Position numbers and translations under genes: made by a program. A stretch of 64,000 nt of DNA, from positions 434,001 through 498,000 of the forward strand of contig NZ_JABBFX010000002.1 in NCBI RefSeq assembly GCF_012927085.1. Reading direction: 5' to 3'. Shown piece by piece: positions 27,208 through 36,369 of the stretch. Position 1 is the stretch's first letter. Every line of letters begins with the position of its first letter. Origin of the DNA: Ramlibacter agri. GTDB taxonomy: Bacteria > Pseudomonadota > Gammaproteobacteria > Burkholderiales > Burkholderiaceae_C. The notes beneath the pieces are model-generated. The model did not search any database. It saw only the letters and a program-made list of their open reading frames with translations, and was not told the origin of the DNA.

Positions 27208-28218
27208 TCAGCCCTCCTCGGTGAGGATCTCCGCGACCTCGACCCGGCGCCGCTCGCGCGCGGAGCGGAGGCCGGCGCGGATGACGGCCAGCGATGCCGT
27301 CGCCGCATCGCCGCCCATCTCCGGCCTGGCCTCGCCGCGCACGGCGGCGGCGAACTCCTCGAGTTCTTCCGCCAGCGGGTCGTTCTTCACGCACGGCACC
27401 GGCTCGACGCCCTGCACCCCGCGCCTCAGGACGCGCAGGCCGCCATGCAGGTCGTAGTACGCCGTCGCGTCCTTGCCGTACACGTTGAGCAGGTAGTACT
27501 CGGACGCGGACGCGTAGCTCGCGTTCAGCGTGGACAGCGCGCCGCTCTCGTGTTCCAGCAGCAGGCTGGCGACGTCGGGGTTGTCGCCGGGCAGCACCAG
27601 TTGCGCGAGCTGGCCACTGACGGCTTTCACCGGCCCGAGCAGGTAGGTGAGAACGTCCGCATAGTGCACGCCGATCTGCAGCATCACGCCGCCGGGCATG
27701 CCTTCGGCCTGGTAGCGCCAGGAAGACAGGTCGATCTTGCCGAGGCGGTCGCGGCTGATGTTGGCCTCGGCGTTGACCAGCTTGCCGAAGGCGCCGGCCT
27801 CGATCTCGCGGCGGACCCAGCGGAAGTGGCTCTCGCGCCGGCGCTGGTAGCCCACGGAGAGCACCACGCCGGCGGCGCGGCAGGCCTGCGTGATCGCACA
27901 CGCGTCGGCGATGGTGTTGGCGATGGGCTTGTCCAGGAAGACATGCTTGCCGGCGGCTGCAGCGGCGCGGGTGGTCTCCAGATGGACGTTGTTCGGCGTG
28001 GTGTTGACGACGGCCTCGATGGACGCGTCTTCCAGGACCGCTTCGTAGCTGGCCTCGGCGCGGCAGCCGTATTTCGCCGCGAAGGCTTCACGCTTGTCGG
28101 CGGAGCGCGAATAGCAGGCGACGATGCGCAACTGGTCCGAGCGCTGCATCGCGTCGGCCAGCACGTCCGACCACCAGCCCATGCCGATGCAGGCGACACG
28201 CAGGGGTTCGAAAGCCAT
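27208..28218 (-). CDS. Gfo/Idh/MocA family oxidoreductase
   Basis: A 336-residue NAD(P)-dependent dehydrogenase. The N-terminal Rossmann motif is VACIGMGWWSDVLADAM, an unusual form of GxGxxG. The nucleotide domain continues with VNTTPNNVHLETTRAAAAAGKHVFLDKPIANT, carrying the conserved Lys-Pro of the EKP motif as DKP. The substrate domain has the His-containing MLQIGVHYADVLTYLLG. Members act on sugars, inositols and related polyols. It begins five bases after the GlcG-like gene. Confidence 0.87.
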   Translation of the reverse strand: MAFEPLRVACIGMGWWSDVLADAMQRSDQLRIVACYSRSADKREAFAAKYGCRAEASYEAVLEDASIEAVVNTTPNNVHLETTRAAAAAGKHVFLDKPIANTIADACAITQACRAAGVVLSVGYQRRRESHFRWVRREIEAGAFGKLVNAEANISRDRLGKIDLSSWRYQAEGMPGGVMLQIGVHYADVLTYLLGPVKAVSGQLAQLVLPGDNPDVASLLLEHESGALSTLNASYASASEYYLLNVYGKDATAYYDLHGGLRVLRRGVQGVEPVPCVKNDPLAEELEEFAAAVRGEARPEMGGDAATASLAVIRAGLRSARERRRVEVAEILTEEG

Positions 28219-28223
28219 GGCGC

Positions 28224-28661
28224 CTACCGGTTGGCGACGACGACGTCGACCGCTTCGCGGGCGATGCGCTCGTCCAGTTCGAAGCTGCCGCCCGCGACGC
28301 CGACGCCGCCGATGCAGTCGCCACCGACGATGATGGGGCAGCCGCCTTCCATGGCGGTCCAGCGCTCGGCGCCCGCAGCCAGTGCGAGCCCGATCGCGTG
28401 GGCGGTGTCGAGAGGCTGCCCTTGCGCGCCGTTGGGCCCGGTAGGCCGGCGGTTCGACGCGGCGCAGACGGCCTTGACGGTCGCGGAGTGCACGGTGTGG
28501 AAGCGGCCGCCGTCCATGCGTTCGAGCAGCAGCGGATGCCCGCCTGCATCGACGACGGCGACCGAGATCGTGATGCCCGCCTGCTCGGCGCGGGCCGTGG
28601 CCGCGGCCACGATCTTCCTGGCGCCGGCGAGCGTCAGGCGCTGGGTGCTGGCAAAGTCCAT
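28224..28661 (-). CDS. GlcG/HbpS family heme-degrading-type domain protein
   Basis: A 145-residue single-domain protein of the GlcG/HbpS/PduO C-terminal fold. Family features are VAVVDAGGHPLLLERMDG, VVGGDCIGGVGVAGGS and a closing EAVDVVV helix. GlcG accompanies glycolate oxidase in other bacteria and related proteins bind heme or corrinoids. Here it leads the unit with a Gfo/Idh/MocA dehydrogenase, so an accessory role in that oxidation is possible. The start is an ATG preceded by AGGAGGGGC. Confidence 0.85.
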   Translation of the reverse strand: MDFASTQRLTLAGARKIVAAATARAEQAGITISVAVVDAGGHPLLLERMDGGRFHTVHSATVKAVCAASNRRPTGPNGAQGQPLDTAHAIGLALAAGAERWTAMEGGCPIIVGGDCIGGVGVAGGSFELDERIAREAVDVVVANR

Positions 28662-28724
28662 GGCGGCCCCTCCTTGTTGCCGCTGCGGGAGGCAGCGGTG
28701 GCGCGCGCGGCCATTGTGCGGCGC

Positions 28725-29219
28725 TCAGCCCGGCCGTGCAACTCCCTGGTCGGTCCAGCCCGGCACCCGGCCCAGGCGCACCGCCTCCTGCCAGGCGAAA
28801 TTCAGCTCGATCTTGATGCCGTTGACCGGCTCGCGCATGAACAGCTGGTACAGGTTGGAGCCGTGCGCCTTGCGTTCGGAGAACTCCACGCCGTTGGCGC
28901 GCAGGCGTTCGATGAATTCGTCCATACCCTCGCAGTTGAGGCACACGTGGTCGATGCGCCCCGAGCCGGGCGCACCGGCGGCGCTGTAGTCCACGCCTTC
29001 CTTGTCGCCCGCGGCCTTCAGGTACTGGTCCTGGTGCTGCGAGTGCCGCGCCTGGCCGATGTGGATGACGTCCTGCTCGCCGATGTAAAGCCAGTGCACC
29101 GGAAAGCCGAAATCCGGATGCGGCCCTGCCCTGAACCCCAGGCAATTCACGAACCAGTCGCGCGTGGCGTCCGGGTCGTGGGTGAGGATCAGGATGTGTT
29201 CCAGGAAACGCAGTCCCAT
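28725..29219 (-). CDS. Glyoxalase/VOC superfamily protein
   Basis: A 164-residue vicinal-oxygen-chelate protein with two beta-alpha-beta-beta-beta units. Metal-ligand-like residues are His in LEHILILTHD, His in DHVCLNCEGMD and Glu at the end of NGIKIELNFAW. The HIGQARHSQHQDQY insert is distinctive. Substrate could be a diol, dioxygenation product or lactoyl-type ligand. The start at 29219 has AAGGAG eight bases upstream; the longer reading to 29543 overlaps the next gene and was rejected. Confidence 0.82.
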   Translation of the reverse strand: MGLRFLEHILILTHDPDATRDWFVNCLGFRAGPHPDFGFPVHWLYIGEQDVIHIGQARHSQHQDQYLKAAGDKEGVDYSAAGAPGSGRIDHVCLNCEGMDEFIERLRANGVEFSERKAHGSNLYQLFMREPVNGIKIELNFAWQEAVRLGRVPGWTDQGVARPG

Positions 29220-29278
29220 GGGGGCTCCTTGGCGGAGGCTGCATGGTGCGCCCGCTTGGCGGGGTGGCGCAAGAGGAC

Positions 29279-29812
29279 TCAGCCCAGGCGATGGCCCGCC
29301 AGGGGAGCTTCGGCCAGGACTTCGAACCTGCCATCCCGGACCGCGCCCAGGCTCAACGCCAGCAGGGTTCCCTGCATCGGCAAACCGATGCGACTCGCCC
29401 GGTGCAGGGCCTCGTGCGCCTGCGCTCGATGCGGCGTCTTGCACACCGTGAGGTGGGGCGTGAACTCCTCGCTGTGCTCTTCGCACCCTGCGTCCAGTCT
29501 CCGGTGCAGTTCCAGCATTTCCGCGCAGCCCTGGCCGGGGCACAGGAACACGTACTGCAAGCCACCGTGCTCGGACAGGCGTGCGGCGGACAGGCTGAAT
29601 TCGATGGTCGCCACTTGGGCTGCAACCGCGCGCATTGCGGCTTCCGCCGCCTCCGGACTCACGGTGGCGCAGCCGAACACGAAGGTGAAGTGCGCCTTCA
29701 GCAGGCTATGTCCGGCTGGATCATGGTCGGCCCGAAGCGCCTCGATGCGACTCGCGTCGTCCGGAGACAGGGTGGGAAACGCGAGGACGTAAAGCGCCGA
29801 TCTCTCAGGCAT
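29279..29812 (-). CDS. 2'-5' RNA ligase / 2H phosphoesterase superfamily protein
   Basis: A 177-residue protein with the two H-x-T/S-x tetrapeptides of the 2H superfamily, HFTF (about residue 41) and HLTV (about residue 120), set symmetrically in the sequence. Enzymes of this fold open 2',3'-cyclic phosphates or 2'-5' linkages in RNA or nucleotides. The start is the MPERSALYVLAFP methionine. It has no obvious functional link with the glyoxalase gene downstream. It is a possible RNA-end-processing enzyme, but distant from the RNA-repair remnant at 59.7 kb. Confidence 0.8.
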   Translation of the reverse strand: MPERSALYVLAFPTLSPDDASRIEALRADHDPAGHSLLKAHFTFVFGCATVSPEAAEAAMRAVAAQVATIEFSLSAARLSEHGGLQYVFLCPGQGCAEMLELHRRLDAGCEEHSEEFTPHLTVCKTPHRAQAHEALHRASRIGLPMQGTLLALSLGAVRDGRFEVLAEAPLAGHRLG

Positions 29813-29861
29813 CAGGCGCTCCTCTGTCCCATACCGGCCGGATGCTCGGGAGCCACTCGGT

Positions 29862-30848
29862 CTAACCGGCTTGCCGCAACTGGTTCCACGTCGTCCCGAA
29901 CGCCCATTTGATGCTCTGGATGCCTCGCTCCATGGCGCCACCCAGCATCGAGATCTTCGCGTCCTCCACGTTGGCGCCGAGCAGCGTGGGATCGAGAATC
30001 GCGAACCTGCGGCTGCCTTGGGTCGGCTGGTAGGGAAAGGCGATCTTCAGCCGCAACGGCGACGCGCCGTAGGTGTACAGCATCACCATCACCGCATCGA
30101 CGCGCCCCCTTCGAAGGTCGGCAATGCCGTCGTAGCTGAGGACCTGCCAGGCGGCGCCTTCGCGGTTGTCCTCCATGGCTTGCCCGGCCCTCTGCAGCGA
30201 CTCCTTGGCGTCTGCTCCCATCAGCATCTCGAAGGTCTTCGGGGCGGCAGACGTCAGGCGCGCCGGTTGCACCGTGCCACCATCGGCGGCCATCATCATC
30301 TGCCACGAAGCCAGCTGCCCCACGGCGTGCATGCCCGTCCACCAGACGACCGGGCCATCGCGCTCGACCTGGGCGACGAGGCCGGCGACATAGTCGTCCA
30401 CGCGGGTCTGCTGGTCCTCTCCGAGCACCCTCGCTTCGATCCAGCCCAGCGGCATGAACGCCGCGCCCTGGTCAGGCACGTTTGCGATCAGGCGTGTGAG
30501 GGGGGCGTCCGGCAATTGGGTGCCCGCGGGAAAGACACGCAGCGCCGCCGCCCGGTCCAGCCAATCCACGCTCGCACCCGTCCGGCGTTGCACGACCTCG
30601 ATCAGGTAGTACGCCAGCAGGGAGCAGAAGTTGCGGCCCTTCGGCGTCTCCTGCAGCGCCTCACGCGACGGCTTCGCGCGCTCCCGGATGGCCGAGAGCA
30701 GCTGCTCGAGCCGCGACAGGCTCTTGTCCGAATAATCGAGCTGCGCCTGCTGCAATGCCTTGGCAAACAACCATCCGCCGTCGACTTCGCCGCCCTTGGC
30801 GCAGGTGGCGAGGAAGTGCTGTGCGATCTCGTTCATGTCGATGCCCAC
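29862..30848 (-). CDS. Hypothetical protein, 328 residues
   Basis: No family was recognised. The N-terminal third is helical (FAKALQQAQLDYSDKSLSRLEQLLSAIRERAK); the rest is mixed, with WWTGMHAVGQLASWQMMMAADGG and YDGIADLRRGRVDAVMVMLYTYG. It looks like a soluble cytoplasmic protein with no signal peptide. A GTG start is chosen because AGGAGG lies three bases before it; an ATG four codons later (30836) is the alternative. Codon use is slightly less biased than in neighbours, which might hint at acquisition. Confidence 0.65.
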   Translation of the reverse strand: MGIDMNEIAQHFLATCAKGGEVDGGWLFAKALQQAQLDYSDKSLSRLEQLLSAIRERAKPSREALQETPKGRNFCSLLAYYLIEVVQRRTGASVDWLDRAAALRVFPAGTQLPDAPLTRLIANVPDQGAAFMPLGWIEARVLGEDQQTRVDDYVAGLVAQVERDGPVVWWTGMHAVGQLASWQMMMAADGGTVQPARLTSAAPKTFEMLMGADAKESLQRAGQAMEDNREGAAWQVLSYDGIADLRRGRVDAVMVMLYTYGASPLRLKIAFPYQPTQGSRRFAILDPTLLGANVEDAKISMLGGAMERGIQSIKWAFGTTWNQLRQAG

Positions 30849-30908
30849 TATCCTCCTCGGGCGAGACTACACGAGCGGGTGTCGTCTTGGCAAAGCAGTG
30901 ATCACGCG

Positions 30909-32705
30909 TCATGGGGTAAACGCCACAGGTGCGGCGATCCACTCCTCCACCACCCGCTCCAGCAAATCCAGCGGCAACTGCCCCTGGTCCAGGACAGCCA
31001 TGTGGAACTTCCGGATGTCGAAGCGCGCGCCCAGCGCCGTGCGCGCCTTCTCGCGCAGCTCGATGAACTTCAACTCGCCGATCATGTAAGCCAACGCCTG
31101 CCCGGGCGCCGAGATGTAGCGGTCCACCTCGAACTCGACGCGATTGCGCTCCATGCCCGTGCCGGCGGCCATCACTTCCAGGGCCCGCTGGCGCGTCCAG
31201 CCCCTGGCGTGGATGCCCGTGTCCACCACCAGCCGCGCGGCGCGCCAGGCCTGGTTGGCGTAGAAGCCGTAGCGGCTGTAGGGGTCCTGGTAAAGCCCCA
31301 GTTCGGGGCCCAGCGTCTCCGCATACAGGCCCCAGCCCTCGGCGAAGGCCGTGAAGCCCTGCGCCCGGCGGAAGGTGGGCAACGCCGTCAGTTCGGCGGC
31401 GCGGGCAATCTGCAGGTGGTGGCCCGGCACGGCCTCGTGCAGCGCGATGGCCTCCATGCCCCAGGTCGGGCGCACGGCATAGGCCGCCGCATTGGCGTTG
31501 AACCAGCCCGGGCGGGCTCCGTCCAGCGAAGGCCCGTCATAGGACTCGACCGCGCCGGTGCCCATGAAGGCCGGCAGCGCGCGCACGCCCACCGGCGCGC
31601 GCGGCAATTGCGCGAACAGGCGCGGCAACTCCGGCTCCACGCGCTTGATGATGTCGCGGTAGCCGGCCAGCACCTCCTCGCCGCTGTGCTTGAAGAAGCG
31701 CGGGTCGGTGTTCAGGAAGCGGCGGAAGGCCTCCATGTCGCCGGCGAAGCCCACCTCGCGCCGCACCGCCTCCATGCCTTGCTGCGCGCGCGCCAGCTGG
31801 TCCAGGCCGATGGCATGGATCTCGTCTGGCGTGAGGTTCGTCGTCGTCTGGCTGCGCACCACCTTTGCGTACACGGCGGCGCCATCGGGATAGCGCACCA
31901 GTCCGCCCTCCCGCGGCGCGCGGGCGATGTAGTCGCCAGCCACGAAGTCGCGCAGGCGCTGCAGCGCCGGCAGCACCTGCTGGTCCACCGCGGCCGCGCC
32001 CTCGGCGCGCAGCTGTTCGCGCGTGGCCTCGGGAACGTCCGAGCCCGGGCGCTTGAAGGGTTCGAAGTAGATGCTCGCACTGCCATGCTGCGCCAGCTGC
32101 GTGTCCAGCTGCTGCAGCGCGATCTCCAGCGCGTGCCGCGGTGGCACCCAGCCCGCGGCCATGCCAGTGCGCAGCTTCGCGATCTCCTGCTCCACGCGCC
32201 CCGGGTAGGCGGCCATGCGTGCCAGCACCTGGCGCGCCTGCGGCTCGCTGGCCATGGGCACCGCGTTCAGCAGGTCGTGGAAGCCGGCCTGGAAGGGCCA
32301 GGGCGAAGCGTTCACCGTCATCGACGCGAAGCCCTCGTGCGGCTCCATCGCCAGCGAGTAGTCCAGGCGGCGGGTCAGCACGTCCACCGAGAGCCGGTCC
32401 TGCGCATCCAGCTGCGCCCGCGGCAGCGCCTGCAGCCGCGCCTTCAGCTCGCGCACCAGCGCGTACCAGCGCTCGCGCGCCCCCGGCGAGCCGTCGTCCA
32501 GGCGGTCGCCGAAGCGGTGGTCGCCGCGGTAGCTGGCCCACTCGGGAAACATGACGGCGGTGCGCTCCCAGTACTCGTCGAAGAGCGCCGCGGCCTGCGC
32601 GTGGGCCGAAGACTGCGCCGATGCGCCCGCGCACCGCAAAGCGACGGCCAGGCCGAGCCCCAGCACGCCGCGGCGGCGCAATCGGGGGAGTTCGGCCAGC
32701 GCCAT
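30909..32705 (-). CDS. Exported DUF885 family metallopeptidase-like protein
   Basis: A 598-residue DUF885 protein. It has an N-terminal RLRRRGVLGLGLAVALRCAGASAQ signal, possibly Tat-type. The zinc-binding HEAVPGHHLQ motif is at about residue 422, with the downstream EGWGLYAE helix supplying the third ligand. Family members are related to M32/M3-like carboxypeptidases and are predicted to be periplasmic or lipoprotein peptidases. Length is normal for the family. It ends a minus-strand cluster, four bases from the enolase-superfamily gene upstream, so they may be co-transcribed. Confidence 0.88.
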   Translation of the reverse strand: MALAELPRLRRRGVLGLGLAVALRCAGASAQSSAHAQAAALFDEYWERTAVMFPEWASYRGDHRFGDRLDDGSPGARERWYALVRELKARLQALPRAQLDAQDRLSVDVLTRRLDYSLAMEPHEGFASMTVNASPWPFQAGFHDLLNAVPMASEPQARQVLARMAAYPGRVEQEIAKLRTGMAAGWVPPRHALEIALQQLDTQLAQHGSASIYFEPFKRPGSDVPEATREQLRAEGAAAVDQQVLPALQRLRDFVAGDYIARAPREGGLVRYPDGAAVYAKVVRSQTTTNLTPDEIHAIGLDQLARAQQGMEAVRREVGFAGDMEAFRRFLNTDPRFFKHSGEEVLAGYRDIIKRVEPELPRLFAQLPRAPVGVRALPAFMGTGAVESYDGPSLDGARPGWFNANAAAYAVRPTWGMEAIALHEAVPGHHLQIARAAELTALPTFRRAQGFTAFAEGWGLYAETLGPELGLYQDPYSRYGFYANQAWRAARLVVDTGIHARGWTRQRALEVMAAGTGMERNRVEFEVDRYISAPGQALAYMIGELKFIELREKARTALGARFDIRKFHMAVLDQGQLPLDLLERVVEEWIAAPVAFTP

Positions 32706-32708
32706 GCG

Positions 32709-33887
32709 TCAAGGATGCAGCCGCATCCCCTCCTCGTCCGGCACCACGCCCCAGCCCGGCCCTTCCGGCACGACGGCGCAGCCTTCGCGGATTTCCACCT
32801 TGCCCTGGAACAGGCTGTCGTGCCAGGGCACGCGGTCCAGGTCCACTTCCATGATGCGCAGGTTCGGCACCACGGCGCAGAAGTGGGCGGCCATCGCCGT
32901 CGCCAGCCCGCCGCTGAACAGGTGCGAAGCGACGTTGACGTTGAAAGCATCGGCCAGCATCGCCATGCGCACCGACTCGCCCAGCCCGTTCCACATCGGG
33001 TCGATGATGGCGACGTCGACGGCGCGCGCTTCAAGGTAAGGCAGCAGGCCGGCGCGCCCGTACACCGCTTCCAGCGATGCGATGGGCGTGGAGATGCTGG
33101 CACGCAGCGCCGCCAGCGTGGGCGGGTCGATGCCGTCCACCTCCAACCACTCCAGCCCCAGCGGGTCCAGCGCTGCCGCCAGGCGCCGCACGCCTTCCGG
33201 CTTGAAATTGAAGTTCAGGTCCAGCATCACGCCCATGCCGGCGCCGCCGCCCGCGCGCAGCTGCTCCACCAGCGCGGCGGCGTCGTCCGCCAGCGCGCGC
33301 GTCGCGTTGAGCGCCGGGTCGGGCGCGCTGCCGCGCGCGAAGCCGGGCATGTGCACGCGCGGCGTGCCGTCGGCGGCGAAGGACAGCAGGTTGGTCTTCA
33401 GCGCGCCCACGCCGCGCGCGGCCACTTCCGCGCCCAGGGTCGCCATGTCCTCCATGCGGCGCGGCACGAAGGCGCCAGCGGCGCGGAACAGGTCCGGATT
33501 GCGCATGCGGTACATGCCCGTATGCGAGGCATAGACGGGGATGCGCTTGCGCACCGCGCCGCCGAACAGCTCGTACACCGGGACGCCCAGCGCGCGCGCC
33601 TTCAGGTCCAGCAAGGCGTTCTCGATGGCGGCCGCGGCCTGCGCGTTGACGCCGCCCGCGGAAGGACGCGCACGCGCGTTCAGCTCGTACATCAGCGCGG
33701 GAATCTCGCGCGGGTCGCGCCCGACGAGCCCCTGCGCCTGCGCGCGGATGACGGCCGTCAGGCCCGGCGTGAAACCCTCGGAGAACTCGGACCAGCCGGC
33801 CTGCCCGTCGCTCGCCGTGAGCTTCAGGAAGGACAGCACCTGCCAGCCGCCATGGGCCTGCAGCAGGTCGACCCGCTCGATCTTCAC
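32709..33887 (-). CDS. Mandelate racemase/muconate lactonizing superfamily enzyme B
   Basis: A 392-residue enolase-superfamily member. Candidate residues are K in GALKTNLLSF, Asp in MLDLNFNF, Glu in WLEVDG, Glu in IASLEAVYG and the base region IIDPMWNGLGES. The motifs differ from those of copies A and C, so it has a separate substrate. It starts with GTG overlapping the stop of the 2-hydroxyacid dehydrogenase gene (GTGA), which fixes the start and shows coupling. Probable sugar-acid dehydratase or lactone isomerase. Confidence 0.85.
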   Translation of the reverse strand: MKIERVDLLQAHGGWQVLSFLKLTASDGQAGWSEFSEGFTPGLTAVIRAQAQGLVGRDPREIPALMYELNARARPSAGGVNAQAAAAIENALLDLKARALGVPVYELFGGAVRKRIPVYASHTGMYRMRNPDLFRAAGAFVPRRMEDMATLGAEVAARGVGALKTNLLSFAADGTPRVHMPGFARGSAPDPALNATRALADDAAALVEQLRAGGGAGMGVMLDLNFNFKPEGVRRLAAALDPLGLEWLEVDGIDPPTLAALRASISTPIASLEAVYGRAGLLPYLEARAVDVAIIDPMWNGLGESVRMAMLADAFNVNVASHLFSGGLATAMAAHFCAVVPNLRIMEVDLDRVPWHDSLFQGKVEIREGCAVVPEGPGWGVVPDEEGMRLHP

Positions 33888-34864
33888 GCCAGCTCCACCC
33901 GGTGCTGCAGCTCTGCGCCGGCGCGGAAGCGGCGCACGTTGTCCAGCACCAGCGCGCCCAGGCGCTGCAGGCCGGCGGTGCTGCCGCCACCGCCGATGTG
34001 CGGCGTGATCAGCGCGCCCGGTGCGGTCCACAAAGGATGGCCGTCCGGCAGCGGCTCGGGGTCGGTCACATCGAGACCGGCGCCCGCGATGTGCCCGCTG
34101 TGCAGCGCGCCCACCAGCGCATCGGTGTCGACGGTGGCACCGCGTCCCACGTTCACGACCAGCGCGCCCTTCCTGCAAGCAGCCCACTCGCCCACGCCGA
34201 ACAGGCTGCGCGTGTCGTCCGTCAGCGGAAAGGAAATCGCGACGGCATCCGACTGCGCCAGCGCCTCGCGCAACTGCGACACGGGGTACACCGTGTCGGC
34301 CAGCTCCGGCGCATCGTTGCGGCCGCTGCGGTTGACCGCGATGCAGCGCATGCCGAAGGCCTGCGCGCGCTTGGCGATCTCCTTGCCGATGCGGCCATAG
34401 CCGGCCAGGCACAAGGTCATGCCTTCCAGCGAGGTGATGCGCGCAGCGAGCGCGCGGTCCCAGCGCCCGCGCTGGCCGTTGACGGCCGCTTCGCCGATGC
34501 GGCGGCCCAGCGCCAGCAGCAAGGCCATCGCATGCTCCGCCACCACGGCCGCGGAGCTGTTGCCGACGCCGGTGACGGTGACCTGCTGCGGCACGCCGCG
34601 CTGCTCAAGCGCCTCCTGGCCCGTGGACAGCAGCTGCAGCCAGCGCAGGCGCGGCGCCGCGTGCACCGCTTGCGCCAGCGCGGCGCTGTAGCCGTTGCCG
34701 ACACCGGCCAGCAGCATCGCATCGGCGCGCGCCAGCCCCTCGATCGCCTCGGCCTCGCTGGCGGCTGCCACCAGTTCGAAGTCCGGCTGCTCGCGCAGCA
34801 CTTCATGCACGGCCGACTGGTGGCTGGCCCAGGGCGTCCACAACAGCACGCAGGGTTTGTTCAT
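33884..34864 (-). CDS. D-2-hydroxyacid dehydrogenase family protein
   Basis: A 326-residue NAD-dependent dehydrogenase. The nucleotide-binding motif is LAGYGRIGKEIAKRAQAFGM; the catalytic set is Arg in VNVGRGATVD, Glu in DPEPLPDG and His in ITPHIGG. Members reduce glyoxylate, hydroxypyruvate or longer keto acids. The ATG at 34864 was chosen; an ATG at 34876 overlapping the Bug stop is possible but has no spacing for a Shine-Dalgarno. It is coupled to the downstream enolase-superfamily gene. Confidence 0.9.
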   Translation of the reverse strand: MNKPCVLLWTPWASHQSAVHEVLREQPDFELVAAASEAEAIEGLARADAMLLAGVGNGYSAALAQAVHAAPRLRWLQLLSTGQEALEQRGVPQQVTVTGVGNSSAAVVAEHAMALLLALGRRIGEAAVNGQRGRWDRALAARITSLEGMTLCLAGYGRIGKEIAKRAQAFGMRCIAVNRSGRNDAPELADTVYPVSQLREALAQSDAVAISFPLTDDTRSLFGVGEWAACRKGALVVNVGRGATVDTDALVGALHSGHIAGAGLDVTDPEPLPDGHPLWTAPGALITPHIGGGGSTAGLQRLGALVLDNVRRFRAGAELQHRVELA

Positions 34865-34872
34865 GTCTTGCT

Positions 34873-35850
34873 TCATTCCTTGGGGATGCCGGCGGCTTCG
34901 ATCATGTTGCCCCACAGCTTGTACTGCTCGTTGGTGAAGTTCGCGAATTCGGCCGGCGTCGAGCCCTCCACGCCGAAGCCCAGGCCTTCCAGCCGCGCGG
35001 CGATGTCCGGCTGCTTCAGCACTTCCGCCATGTCCGCCGACAGCTTGGCCACCACTGCCTTGGGCGTGCCCGCCGGCACGTAGGCGCCGATCCAGGCCGC
35101 GGCGTCGAAACCACTGTAGCCCTGCTCGCGGAAGGTCGCCACCGTGGGGAAGTCCTTGTGCCGCGCCTGGCCCGTGATCGCCAGCACCTTGATCTTGCCG
35201 GCCTGCGACTGGATCTTGGCGTTGCCGTTGGCCATGAAGGCCGTGTCCAGCGAGCCGCCGATGACGTCGGCCATCTCCGCCAGCTCGCCGCCCTTGTAGG
35301 GCACGTGCACCATGGTGACCTTGGCCTGGTTCTTCATCTGCTCGCCCAGCAGGTGGCCGCCGGAACCGATGCCCCAGCTGCCGAAGCTGATGCCCTTGGG
35401 CTGCTTCTTCGCATAGGCCACCAGTTCCGAAAGGTTGTTGTAGGGCGCGTTGGGCGCGGCCACCAGCGCCACCTGGCCCGTCAGCAGCAGCGACACCGGC
35501 TCGAAGTCGCGGCGCGCATCGAAGGGCAGCTTGGCCCGCACGAAGGCGGTGTTGATCTGCGCCGTCGGCGTCGTGAACAGCACCGTGTAGCCGTCCGGCC
35601 TGGCCTTGGCCACGTAGTCGGTGGCGATGATGCCGCTGGCGCCGGTGCGGTTCTCGGCCACCACGGGCTGCTTCCACTTCTGCGCCAGGCGCTCGCCCAC
35701 CAGGCGCATGGCCACGTCGATGTTGCCGCCGGGCGAGGACCAGGTCACGAAGTTCACTTGCCGTTCGGGCCATGCGCCCTGCGCCGACGCGCCCAGCGTG
35801 AGAAGGGACAGGCCGCCCAGCAGCAGGCAGCGGCGCGCGAAAGTAGCCAT
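34873..35850 (-). CDS. Bug/TctC-type tripartite tricarboxylate receptor (copy 5)
   Basis: A 325-residue exported receptor. The signal is CLLLGGLSLLTLGASAQGA and the core is WPERQVNFVTWSSPGGNIDVAMRL, a less canonical Bug start. It is first in a unit with a 2-hydroxyacid dehydrogenase, an enolase-superfamily enzyme and the DUF885 peptidase. The MarR-type regulator gene lies 38 bases upstream in the same direction. No membrane partner is present. Ligand unknown. Confidence 0.9.
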   Translation of the reverse strand: MATFARRCLLLGGLSLLTLGASAQGAWPERQVNFVTWSSPGGNIDVAMRLVGERLAQKWKQPVVAENRTGASGIIATDYVAKARPDGYTVLFTTPTAQINTAFVRAKLPFDARRDFEPVSLLLTGQVALVAAPNAPYNNLSELVAYAKKQPKGISFGSWGIGSGGHLLGEQMKNQAKVTMVHVPYKGGELAEMADVIGGSLDTAFMANGNAKIQSQAGKIKVLAITGQARHKDFPTVATFREQGYSGFDAAAWIGAYVPAGTPKAVVAKLSADMAEVLKQPDIAARLEGLGFGVEGSTPAEFANFTNEQYKLWGNMIEAAGIPKE

Positions 35851-35888
35851 GGTATGTCTCCGTTGTTGCATTCTTTGCTGGCCCGCCG

Positions 35889-36338
35889 CTACCCGCGCAG
35901 CTGGCGGTGGACGCCCGCTTCCAGCTTGTCGAGGATGGCGTAGAGCGACTTGCGTTCGGCCTCCGTCAGTTCGGAGGTGATCTTCGCCTGCATGGTGTTC
36001 GCCAGGTCGTCGATGTCGGCATGGATCCTGGCGCCCTTGGGCGTGACGCTCAGCACGGCGCGGCGGCCGTCGTGCGGGTCGGGCAGGCGCTCCACCAGCC
36101 CCTGATCCACCAGCGTGCCGACGGCGCGCGCGATCTTGGGCGAGTCGGTGGCGGTGCGCGTGCCCAGTTCGCTGGGCGAGATCGGCTGGTAATGCGCGAT
36201 GACCGACAGGATTTTCATCGCCGCCGCGTTCAAGCGGTACTTGCCGCGCATCTTCGCGGCGACCACCGCGCTCCACCCATGGGCGATGAGGTTGAGGCGG
36301 TAGTTGATGCGCTTGTCCAGGGGCTGCTGGGTCGGCAT
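35889..36338 (-). CDS. MarR family transcriptional regulator
   Basis: A 149-residue winged-helix regulator. The recognition part is ISPSELGTRTATDSPKIARAVGTLVDQGLVERLPD, and the wing is HDGRRAVLSVTPKG. MarR proteins bind palindromes as dimers and are released by aromatic or other small-molecule ligands. A perfect palindrome at 36370-36388 lies between this gene and the divergent enolase-superfamily gene. The start at 36338 has AAGG seven bases upstream; longer in-frame readings are not needed. Confidence 0.92.
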   Translation of the reverse strand: MPTQQPLDKRINYRLNLIAHGWSAVVAAKMRGKYRLNAAAMKILSVIAHYQPISPSELGTRTATDSPKIARAVGTLVDQGLVERLPDPHDGRRAVLSVTPKGARIHADIDDLANTMQAKITSELTEAERKSLYAILDKLEAGVHRQLRG

Positions 36339-36369
36339 TTGAGCCTTGGCGATTGACTGCCGGGCATTA

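Noticed and set aside
29871..34400. A 1509-codon open frame on the plus strand
   Set aside because: It is antisense to several real genes (hypothetical, DUF885, enolase-superfamily) and reads as Arg/His/Gln-rich low-complexity protein, a common artefact of high-GC DNA.
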